Positions 33,435 through 45,400 of a stretch of DNA of 64,000 nucleotides are shown one piece after another. Numbering within the stretch: position 1 is the stretch's first letter; every line of letters starts with the position of its first letter. The stretch is from Burkholderiales bacterium (GTDB lineage Bacteria > Pseudomonadota > Gammaproteobacteria > Burkholderiales > Burkholderiaceae_C): the NCBI GenBank assembly GCA_021414305.1, contig JAIOOS010000018.1, positions 62,001 through 126,000 on the forward strand. Reading direction: 5' to 3'. The translations under genes and the position numbers were made by a program. The notes beneath the pieces were generated by a model. The model saw nothing but the letters and a program-made list of their open reading frames with translations, searched no databases and was not told the DNA's origin.

Positions 33435-36400
33435 ATGAAGACCCGCCCGACCCGCATCATCCGGACCGCCGCCCGCCGCCGCCGGAGCTTCGCCTTCCAT
33501 CCGCTCAGCTTCGCCATCTGCCTGGGTTTTTCTGCCGCGACGCTGGCGGCCCCGCAGGGCGGCACGGTCGTCGCCGGCCAAGCCACCATCACCAAGCCGA
33601 CCTCGAACACGCAGGTCATCAACCAGTCGACCAGCAAGGCGATCATCGACTGGAAGAGCTTTTCCATCGCCGAGGGCGAAAAGGTCCGCTTCAATCAGCC
33701 GTCGAGCAGTTCCGTCACGCTCAACCGCGTCACCGGGTACGACCCCTCCTACATCCTCGGCGAGATGTCGTCGAACGGAAAGATCTTCCTCGTCAATCCG
33801 TACGGCGTGGTCTTCGGCGCGAACGCGCGGGTCGACGTCGGCGGCCTGGTCGCCTCGACCCTGTCGATCGCCAACAACGACTTCATGGCCAGCCGCTACA
33901 GCCTGACGTCGGTCGATCCGGCCGCGCCGGCGCAACGCGGCGAGGTGCGCAACGAAGGCACGATCTCTGCGCCCGGCGGCATGGTGGTCCTGGCCGGGCC
34001 GAGCGTCAGCAACACCGGCACGATCGTCGCGAATGGCGGCCGGGTCGGGCTGGCCGCGGCGAACGCGGTGTCGATCGACGTCGAAGGCGACGGGCTTCTG
34101 TTCTTCCAGATCAGCGGTACCGAGGCGAAGAATCGGCTCGAGCAGCTCGGCCGGATCCAGGCCGACGGCGGCACGGTCGAGATGCGCGCAGCGGCCCGCG
34201 GCGCCTTCGCCGACACCGTGCTCAACATGGCCGGCATTGTCCAGGCGAAGACGATCGGCACCCGCGGCGGCCAGATCGTGATCGACGGCGGCGGCGAAGG
34301 CATCGTCGCCGTTTCCGGCCGGCTCGACGCCACCGGCCTGGCGGCCGGCGAGCGCGGCGGCAGCGTCACGGTCCAGGGGCAGCGCGTCCTGCTCGACAAC
34401 GGCAGCGTCGTCGACGCGTCGGGAAGCGCCGGCGGCGGCGCGATTCGGGTCGGCGGCGATTTCCACGGCGCCAATCCGGAGATCCGCAACGCCGAAGTGA
34501 CCGGCGTCACCTCGGGCGCGGTCATCCGCGCCGACGCGATCGACGCCGGCGACGGCGGCACGGTCGCGATCTGGGCCGACGGCACCACGCGCTACTACGG
34601 CACGATCTCTGCCCAGGGGGGCAAGAACGGCGGCGACGGCGGCTTCGTCGAGGTCTCGGGCAAGCAGAACCTCGACTTCCAGGGCAACGTCTCGACGCTG
34701 GCGCCCAAGGGCAAGAACGGCACGCTGCTCCTCGACCCGGCCGACATCGTCATCGCCGCTGCACCGTCTTCGCTCGACGACACCCAGATCGACGCCAGCG
34801 TGCCGAACCCCGGCGACCCGGCCGGCGTGATCCTTTCAGCCGACACGCCCGTCGGCACCGCGACCATCAGCACCGCGCACCTCGAGTTGATCGCGGCTAC
34901 GAACAGCATCAATCTGAACGCCCTCAACTCGATCACGATCAACGCGCTGTCGTCGAATGTCACGACGCCGAACACGCTGACGCTGAACACCGCGGGCGGC
35001 TCGGCCCAATTCCATTCCGGCGCGGGCGGCTTCACGATGCAGGCCGGCAACACGATCAGCGTGACCAACGGCTCGCTCCTGATCGACTCTGGCGCCGGCC
35101 CGATCAGTGTCGGCACCTTGCAGGCGAGCGCCGGGGTCACGCTGACCGGCGGCGCGGTCACGCTCAATGCACCGATCTCGGTGACGGCGGCCGGCGCCGG
35201 CGTCTCCATCACCGGCGCGACCACGCTGCTCGGCACCGGCGGAACGATCACGCTCACCGGTAGCAACGTCGCCAACGACGTCACCCTGGGCACCGTCAAC
35301 GGCGCCGGTCGCACGCTCAACATCACGGCCGGCGGCGGCGACATCGTCCTCGGCGCGGTCGGGGGCGGCGCCGCGCTCGCCAGTGTCACGCTGAGCGGCA
35401 ACACCGCCAGCCTCGGCGCGGTCACGACCAGCGGGGCGCAGAACTATTCCGGCGTCGCCAGCACCACGTTCGGCGGCACCCTGACCGTCAACACCGCGGG
35501 CGCAGGCGTGAGCGCCGGGGCGACGACGCTCGGCGCCGCCGGCGGCACGATCACCCTGACCGGCAGCAACGCCGCCAACGACGTGACGCTCGGTACCGTC
35601 GGCGGGGCGCGTCCGCTCGTCATCACCGCCGGTGGCGGCGACGTGACCCTCGGCACGGCCACCGGTCTCACCAGCGCGACCATCACCGCAAACACCGCCG
35701 ATCTGCAAGCCGTCACCACGAGCGGCGCCCAAAACTACTCGGGCGTCACGACCACGACGCTACACGGCACGCTGACGGTCAGCGCGGCAGGCGCCGGCGT
35801 GAGCGCCGGGACGACGAACCTCGCCGCCGGCGGCGGCACGATCGCGCTGACTGGCAGCAACGCCGCCAACGACGTGACGCTGGGCGCGGTCGAGGGTCCC
35901 TCGTCGCTCGACATCACCGCAACCGGCGGTGACGTCACGCTCGGCACGGTCGGCGCCGGGGTGGCGCTCTCGGGTCTGGCGATCGCCGCCAACACCGCGG
36001 CCCTGCAGAACGTGACGACCAACGGCAACCAGACCTACAACGCGGCCGTGTCGGCCGCCGCCGTGACGCTCGACGCCGGCACGGGCTCGATCACCGCCAA
36101 CAACCCGAACAACGATTTCACCGGAGCGCTCACGCTGAGGAGCACCGGCACGGGCGTCTCTGTCCACGACCTGAACAACCTGCAACTCGCGGCGCCGACC
36201 CTGGGGGCGAACACCGGCCTCACGGCGATCGCCGGCGGCACGCTGACGCTTCCCAACGCCGCCATCAGCACCGGCACCGGCTCGATCGACCTGGAGTCGA
36301 ACGGCGGCACCCTGAGCACGGCCAACACGCTGACGACGAGCAGCGGCTCGATCACGATGGTGGGCTCGGCCGGGCTGACCGTTGCCGACGACCTGACCAC

Positions 36401-39400
36401 GGGCAGCGGCCCCGTGTCGCTGACCGGCAGCGGCGCCGGAGGTCTCTCGATCACGCGCGACATCACGACCACGAGCGGCGCGATCTCGCTCGCCGGCAGC
36501 GCCGCGGGCGGCCTCACCGTCGCCAACAACCGGAACATCGACGCTGGAAACAGCACCATCACCGCCGACGGCGGGGGCGGAGCCGTCGACTTCAACACCA
36601 GCACCCTGACGACTACCAACGCCACGGCGACGGCGATCACCGTGCGCAACGGGACCGTGACGCTAGGCAACATCTCGGCGACCAGCGGTGGCGTCGTGAT
36701 CGGCGTCGCTCAGGACGTGACCGGAGCACTCGGGCAGACGAACGCGACCAGCATCGCAGCCGACACCCTGAGCGTCAGTGCGGCCGGAGCCATCGACCTT
36801 AGCAAGGCGAACGCGATCAACAACCTCGGCGCGGTGACCCGCGGCGGCGCGTTCACCCTCAACGACGTCGGCGGCGGCCTGACCTTGACCGGCTCGGTGG
36901 GCGACGCGGCCAACACGGCCGTCAGCATCACGACCACCAGCGGGCCACTGACCCTGGGCGGCAACAGCATCACGGCGACCGGCGCCACCGGCAACGTCAC
37001 CCTCACCGGCGTCGGCGTCAGCCAGACCGCGGGCAGCACGATCACGGCGGGCGGTGTCACGACCGTCGATGCCGGCACCGGCACGATCGACCTGCAATCG
37101 ACGACCAACAACTTCATCGGCAACGTCGACCTGACGGCGACCGGCAGCGCCGCCATCCGCGATGCCAACGCCCTGGTCCTGAACTCTTTCAGCGGCAACG
37201 GCATCACCGCCATCGCCGGCACGACCCTCACCCTGCCCGGCGGCGCGATCACCACCACCGGCGGCCCGATCAACCTGCAAGCGCTCGGCGGCGCGCTCTC
37301 GACCGGCGGCAACCTGACGAGCGCGGGCGGCGCGATCACTCTGGTCGGCGCGACCGGCCTGACGGTCGGCAACGATCTCTCGTCCGCCGGCGGCGCGATC
37401 AGCCTCACCGGCGGCGGCGCGACCGGCGTCGTCGTCACCACGACGCACAGCGTCGACGCCGGCGCGGGAACGATCACGGTCGACGGCGGCGCGATCACGT
37501 CGCCGATCGCGCTCAACAGCTCGACGCTGACGACCAGCAACAACGGCGCCGGCGCGGTGACGATCCGCGACGCCGCCGCGGTCACCCTCGGCAACATCAG
37601 CGCGACCTCCGGCACGGTGCAGATCGGCGTGGGCGGCGACGTGGCCGGTGCGGTCACCCAGACCGGCGGGACGACGCTCGCCGCCGCCACGCTGGCGGCG
37701 AGCACCGCCAACAGCATCAACCTGGGATCGGCCGGCACGCTGACGATCACCAACCTCGGCGACGTGCGGCGCGGTGGCGCGTTGACCCTGGTCGATTCGG
37801 GCGGCGGGCTGACCTTGACCGGCGACATCACCGCCGGAACGACCACGAACGCGGTCAGCATCACCACCTCGACCGGCGCGCTCACGCTCGGCACGCACGA
37901 CATTTCCGCGACCGGCGGCACCGGCAACCTGACGCTCAACGGCGTCGGCGTCACGCAGACAACCGGAACGCTGATCGCCGGCGGCACGACCACCGTCAAT
38001 GCCGGCAGCGGCTCGGTCGACCTGCAGTCCACCACCAACGACTTCGCATCCGCCGCCGGCTCGGTGGCGCTCAGCGGCACCGGCCCGCTGGTCGCGATCC
38101 GCGACAGCAACGATCTCGGCCTGGCCGCGCCCGTGATGGGCGCCGGCACCAACCTCACCGCGATCGCGGGAGGCACGCTCAACCTGACGGCCGGCGCCAT
38201 CACGACCACCGGCACGATCGACCTGCGCAGCCTCGGCGGCGCGCTCTCGACGCCGGGCAACCTGACCGCGAGCGCCATTTCGCTTACCGGATCGGCCGGC
38301 CTGGCGCTGGCCAACAACCTGAGCGCGACCACGGTCTCGCTCACCACCACGAATTCGGCGATCACCCAGCCGGGCGGAGTCATCACCGCCACCGGGGCGA
38401 CGACCTTCAACACCGGCAGCGGCGCGGTGACGCTCGGCCAGGCGAACGTCCTGAACAGCGTCGGCGGCACCGGCGGCACGGTCAACGTCACCGAGGGCAG
38501 CGCCGACGGCGTGGTGCTCGCCGCGACCAACGCGACCAACCTCACGGTCAACACCACCCAGGCGGCTGCCCCGGTGACCCAGGGCGCTCCGCTCATCGTG
38601 AGCGGCGCGACCACGATCAACACCACGGGCGGCGGCGCCGTGACGCTCGCCGATCCGGGCAACAACTTCGGCAGCTTCGGCGCGACCGCGGGCGCGGTGA
38701 GCGTGAGCGACAGCGGCGCGATCGTCCTGAATGCGACCACGGCGACCAGCCTTCTCGTCGACACCAGCGCCGGCAACGGCCCGGTGACACAGGGCGCGGC
38801 CCTCAACATCGCCGGCGCCGCCACGATCAACGCCGGCAGCGGCGCGATCACGCTGGGCGCCGCCAACACGCTCGGCAGCTTCGGTGCGACCGGCGGAGCG
38901 GTCAGCCTGACCGAGAACAGCGCCGGGGGCATTGCCCTCGACAACGTCAACGCGACCAGCCTCTCGGTCAACACCAGCGCCGCGAACGGCAACGTCACGC
39001 AGAACGCGCTGCGCACGCTGACGGTGAGCGGCGCGACGGCGGTCAACGCCGGCACGGGCGCCGCCACGCTCTTGAATCCGGGCAACAACCTCGGCAGCTT
39101 CGGCGCGACGGGCGGTGCGGTTTCGGTCGCCGACAGCAACGCGCTGGCGCTGGATGCGATCAACTCCACCAGCCTCAACGTCGATACCAGCGCCGGCAAC
39201 GGCGCGGTGACGCAGAACGCAGCGGCGATCGTCTCGGGCGCGACGGTGGTCACCAGCGGCAGCGGCCCGATCACCCTCGCCAACCCCGGCAACGACTTCA
39301 GCAACCTGCCCGGCAACAGCTTCACCGGCGGCGCGATCAGCCTGCGCGACAGCAACGACCTGACGGTCACCGTCCTGGCGAACGGCCCCAACCAGGCGGT

Positions 39401-42400
39401 GAGCGTCGTCGCCGGCCTGGGACTGACCCTGCCAGGCGGCGTCAACACCGGCGCCGCCGACCTCACGCTCTCGAGCGGCGCCTTGCTGTCGACGCCCGGA
39501 ACGCTCACCGGCAACAACGTCTCGCTGACCGGCTCGGCGGGCATCACGATCGGCAACGACGTGACGGCCGGAGGCAACCTCTCGCTGACGACGACGAATG
39601 CAGCCGTCAACCAGACGGCCGGCAGGATCGTCGCCGGCGGGACGACGACGGTCACCGCCGGCGCAGGCGCGGTCACGCTGGCGCAGCCCCTCAACGACTT
39701 CAACAGCATCGATGTCGTTTCCGGCAGTGTCGTCAACATCAACGACAGCAACGCCCTCACCGCTTCGGCGAATGCCAGCGGCGGCCTGACGATCACCAGC
39801 ACCGGTGCGCTCGCCTCGGGCGGAACGCTGTCCGGCACGAATGTCGTCCTGACCGGCAACGCCGGGATCAGCCTCGCCAACAACGTCAATGCGACGGGCA
39901 CCCTGCAACTGACGACGACCAACGCCGCGATCAACCAGACCGCGGGCGCCCTTACCGTCGGCGGGCTGACGACGGCGAGTGCGGGCAGCGGCGACATCAC
40001 GCTCAACCAGGCCGGCAACGACTTCAGCAACGTTGCCGGCATCAGCGCCAGCGGCGGCGCGGTGCGGCTGCAGGATGCGAACGCCCTGTTCATCGCCGGT
40101 CTCGTCAACGGCGCGAACAAGGACCTGAGCCTGACCGCCGGCACGACGATCACCGGCCTGGCGGGCAACATCGACACCGGAAGCGCCGACCTGGCGATCA
40201 CCGCCGGCGCCGGCTTCACGACCTTCGGAACGCTGCGCGGCACCAACGTCACCCTCGGCGGCGGCACCGGCGGCGTATCGATCGGCAACAACGTCGCGGC
40301 CCTCGGCAACCTGACGCTGAACGCGACCAACGCGGCGATCACGCAGACCGCCGGAACCATCACCGCGGCCGCCGGCACCACTACCGCTTCGGCCGGCACC
40401 GGCAGCATCAGCCTGGCGCTGGCGGGCAACAACTTCGCCACGTTCGCGGCCACCGGCAACGCCGTCACCGTGCGCGACGACAACGGCCTCGCGCTGGGAC
40501 CGATCGCCGCGACCACGCTCACGATCGACAGCAGCGCCGGCAACGGCGCGGTCACGCAGTCGGGTGCGAGCGTGGTCAGCGGCGCGACGACGATCACCGC
40601 GGGAAGCGGCGCGGTCACCTTGACCAACGCCGGCAACGACTTCGCGAACATCGGCATCTCGGGCGGCGCGGTGTCGGTCACCGACCTCAACGCGGTGGTG
40701 CTGAACGCGATCACTGCGACCAGCCTCACGATCAACACCAGCGCCGGCAACGGCAACGTCACGCAGAACGCCGCCGCCACCGTCGCCGGCGCCACGGCGG
40801 TCAACGCCGGCAGCGGCGCGGTGACCCTGAACAACCTGGGCAACAACTTCGGCAGCGTCGGCGCGACGGGCGGCGCGGTCGTGGTCAACGACATCAATGC
40901 GCTCGCCCTGGACGCGACCAATGCCGCCTCGCTGACGGTCACGGCCGCCGGCGCGGTCACCCAGAACGCGGCGGCGGTGGTGAGCGGCGCGACCTCGGTC
41001 AACGCCGGCGCGAACGCGATCACCCTCGGCAACGCGGGCAACAACTTCGGCAGCGTCGGCGCGACCGGCGGCGCAGTCTCGATCACCGACAGCAACGCGC
41101 TCGCCCTCGACGCCATCAACGCGGCCTCGCTGACGCTGAACACCGCTGCAGGCAACGGCACCATCACCCAGAACGCTGCGGCGACCGTGACCGGTGCGAC
41201 CACGGTCAACGCCGGCTCGGGCGCGGTGACGCTGAGCAACGCGGGCAACAACTTCGGCAGCGTCGCCGCGATCGGCGGTGCAGTCTCGGTGACCGACGTC
41301 AACGCCCTGACGCTCGGGGCGATCAACGCCACCGGCCTCAACGTCAACACCGCCGCCGGCAATGGCGCGGTGACGCAGTCGGGCGCTGCGGTCGTGAGCG
41401 GCGCGAGCACCGTCAACGCCGGCAGCGGCGCGGTCACGCTGACCAACGTGGGCAACGACTTCGCCGCCCTGGGCGTCACGGGCGGCGCGATCAGCGTCGT
41501 CGACGCGAACGCGCTGACACTGAGCGCGCTCGCCAGCGCGCCGAATCAGGCGGTGAGCGTCGTCGCCGGCGGAACGCTGAGCCTTCCGGCGACGCCGATC
41601 GACACCGGCGCCGCGGCGCTGACGCTGACCAGCGGCGGCACACTGACCACCGTGGGAACGCTCCGCGGCACCAACGTCACGCTCACCTCGACGGGGGCGA
41701 TGACGCTCGCCAACGACGTCACCGCGCTCGGCACCCTCGGCCTGACGACGACCAACGCGCCGATCCTGCAGACCGCGGGGACCATCCTCGCTACCGGCAC
41801 GACGACCGTGAGCGCCGGCAGCGGCGACATCACGCTCGCCCAGCCGAGCAACAACTTCCAGGGCAACCTGCTGCTCTCGGGCGGTGCCGTCAGCGTCCGC
41901 GACGTCGACAACCTCGCGGTGACCAGCCTGGTGTCGGGCCCGAACCGGCCGGTTTCGCTCATCGCCGGCGGCTCGCTTTCCCTGCCCGCCTCTCCCATCG
42001 ACACCGGCACCGCCGACCTGACCCTGCAGGCGCTCGGCGGCTCGCTCGCCATCAACGGCGCGCTGAGCGGCAACAACGTCACCCTGACCGGTGCGACCGG
42101 CCTGACCCTGGGCGCCAACATCACCTCGACCGGCGACCAGATCTACACCACCGCGGTGCAGCTCTCGGGCAACGTCGCCCTCAATGCCGGGGCGAGCAAG
42201 ATCGATCTGCAGGGCGGCGCCAATGGCGGCGGCAACAACTTCTCGCTGGCCAGCAGCAACACCGCGGCCGACGCGATCCACACCGGCGCCGCGATCAGCA
42301 ACACCGCGCAGTTCACGGTCACCGGCAACAGCACGCTCGGCGGCAACGTGACGACCACGGGCAACCAGACCTACACCGGCCCGGTCGCGCTCGAGACCAA

Positions 42401-45400
42401 CGTCGCCCTCGCTTCGGGCGCGGCCAAGATCGACCTGCAGAGCAGCGTCGACGCCGCGGGCAACACCCTGGCGCTGACGAGCAGCAACGCCGCCGCCGAC
42501 GCGATCCGCGCCGCCGGGGTGATCTCGAACGCGGCGCAGCTCACCGTTACCGGCAAGAGCACGTTCTCGAGCGGCGTGGTCACCACCGGGGCCCAGATCT
42601 ACTCCGACACGGTGACGCTCGGCAGCAGCGCCAACTTCGTCGGCTCGAGCCTGGGCTTCGGCAACGGCATCGTCGCCGGCAGCTTCGATCTCGGCCTGCG
42701 CTCCGACACGCTCAACCTCGCCGGCGCCGTCACCGGCAGCGGCAACGCGACGCTGTCGAGCCTGACGCAGGGGGCGAGCGTCGGCGTCGCCGGCGGCGCA
42801 GGCACGTACCAGATCAGCCAGGCAACGCTCGACCGCTTCGCCACCTTCGCCACCGTCACCGTCGGCCGCGCCGACGGCACCGGCAACCTGACCTTCGGCA
42901 ACCTCGTGCTGCCGACGAACTTCGCCGCGCTGAGCGGCTCGGGCGACGTCGACTTCACCGGCACGGTCGCCAGCGCCGCCGGCCAGGCACGAAACCTCGC
43001 CGTCACCACCGGCGGCGTCACCACCTTCGGCGGCGCCGTCGGCGGCGCGATCGGCAGCCCGGCCGCGCTCGGCAACCTGAGCGTCGCCGGCGCGACCCAG
43101 TTGAACGCCAGCGCCACCGCCAACGGCACCGTGGCGCTCGCCGGGCCGGTCACGGTCGGCGCCGACGCGACGCTTTCCGCTGCCGCCGTCTCGCTCGGCA
43201 GCTCGCTCGACGTCGGCACCCATGCCGTCACGTTCCTGAGTGACGCTCTCAGCGTCGCCGGCCCGGCCACCGGCAGCGGCGCCGGCAGCGTCCGGATCGC
43301 GACCAAGGATGCCACCGGATCGATGGGCGTCGCCGGCGCCGCCGGCACGCTGCAGGTGGCGCAGGGCCTGGTCGACACGTTCGCGGGCGTACCGACCCTG
43401 ACCCTCGGCCGCAACGACGGCACCGGCACCATCAGCGTGGGCAATCTGACGCTGCCGACCGATCTGGGCATCGCCAGCGGCAGCGGCAACGTCGCCTTCA
43501 GCGGCACCCTGGACAGCGCGGCGGGTCCGGCGCGCGACCTGGCGGTCACGACCACCGGCACGACCTCGTTCGCCGGCACCGTCGGCGCGACGCGGGCGCT
43601 CGATACGCTCGCGGTCAGCGGCACGTCGCAGCTCGGCGCCAGCATCGTCACCAGCGGCGCGCAGACCTTCACGGGCGCTGCCACGCTCGTCGCCGACAGC
43701 ACCCTCACGGGTCCCTCGGTCAGCTTCGGCAGCACCATCGACGGCGCCCGCGCCCTCACAGTCAATGCCGCGGCCACGAACTTCGCCGGCGCGGTCGGCT
43801 CGACGGTCGCGCTGACCAGCCTCACGACCGATGCCGCCGGCATGACCCAGCTCGGCGGCAACGTCACCACCAGCGGCAGCCAGACCTACAGCGACGCGCT
43901 GCAGCTGAACGCCAATGTCGTCATGGCAGGCAGCACGCTCAACCTCGCCGGCGCGGTGAACGGCGCGCGCACCCTGGCAGTGAACGGCAGCGCCGGCGTG
44001 ACGCTCGGATCGGCGATCGGCGCCGGCACGGCGCTGACGGGCCTGAGCGTCAGCGGACCGCTGCAACTCAACGCCGGCAGCGTCACCACCAGCGGCGCAC
44101 AAAGCTACGCCGGCGCGACGACGCTCGGCGCGGCCACCACCCTGACGGCACCGTCGATCGCCTTCGGCAACACCCTCGACGGCAGCTTCGCGCTGACGAC
44201 GCAAAGCGCCGGGCCGACTTCCTTCGCCGGTGCGGTCGGCGCGACCACGGCCCTGGCCAGCCTTACCGCCATCGGCGGCGGCACGGTCCAGCTGGCCGGA
44301 CCGAGCATCGACACGACCGGCGCGCAAAGCTATTCGGGCGCGCTGCAGCTCAGCGGCAACTCGCGACTCGCCGGCTCGGCGCTGACACTGACCGGCGCCG
44401 TGAGCGGCGCGACCGACCTGACGCTGCAGACGAACGCTCTCAACGGCGCAAGCTCGATCGCCGGCACCGGCGTGCTGACGATCGCGCCGGTCGACCCGAC
44501 CCTGGCCATCGGCGTCGCCGGCGGCGCCGGCGCGCTGCAGGTTTCGCAGGCGGTGCTCGACGGCGCGACCGGCTTCACCGGCCACGTCATCGGCCGAAGC
44601 GACGGCAGCGGCACGATCAGCGCCGGCAACCTGCAGCTGCGCGCCAACACCACGCTGCAGACCGCAACCGGCGACCTGAACCTCGCGGGCAGCGTCGACG
44701 GCGCGTTCGCGCTGGTCCTCAACAGCGGCGGCACGACCCGCATCACCGGCCCGGTCGGCGCGGGCACGGCACTGACCAGCCTGACCACCGACAACAACGC
44801 CGCCGCCGCCGACTGGAACGGAACCAGCGGCGAGCGCACGACCTTCGACACCGCCGACGGCACCGGCGCCGCGCGCGTGATCACCGGCGGCGCGCAGACC
44901 TACAACGACCCGGTCACCGCGACGGTGCCGGTCACCTTCACCGGCGGCGCGATCACCGCCACCCAGGCGACCAACGGATTCGATGGCGTCGTCTCGGCGA
45001 ACGCGATCTCGCTCGACCTGCGCAACTCCACCGACCTGCGGCTCGGCAGCCTGACCCTCGTCAACGGCGGCTCGCTCGAGACCGATGGCGTGCTCCACGT
45101 CACCGGGGCGCTGCAGCTCAACGGCGGCGTGCTCACGCTCACCTCGAACGCGACGCCGACGCCGATCGATCTCAGCGATCCGGAGTACGCCGGCAAGACG
45201 CTGTCGTTCGGCTTCGTGCCTATCAAGGAAGCCAGCGCCACCATCGTCCAGGACGCCGGCGGCTCGATCAGCTCGGCGGCGGGCAGCATGCTCGTGCTGC
45301 GCGCCCCGGCCGGCGGATCGATCAGCCTCGAGCAGCCGGGCAACGCCCTCCTCGGGCAGGTGTCGGCGGTGAGCGGCGCGCTCGGCGACAACGACGTCTC

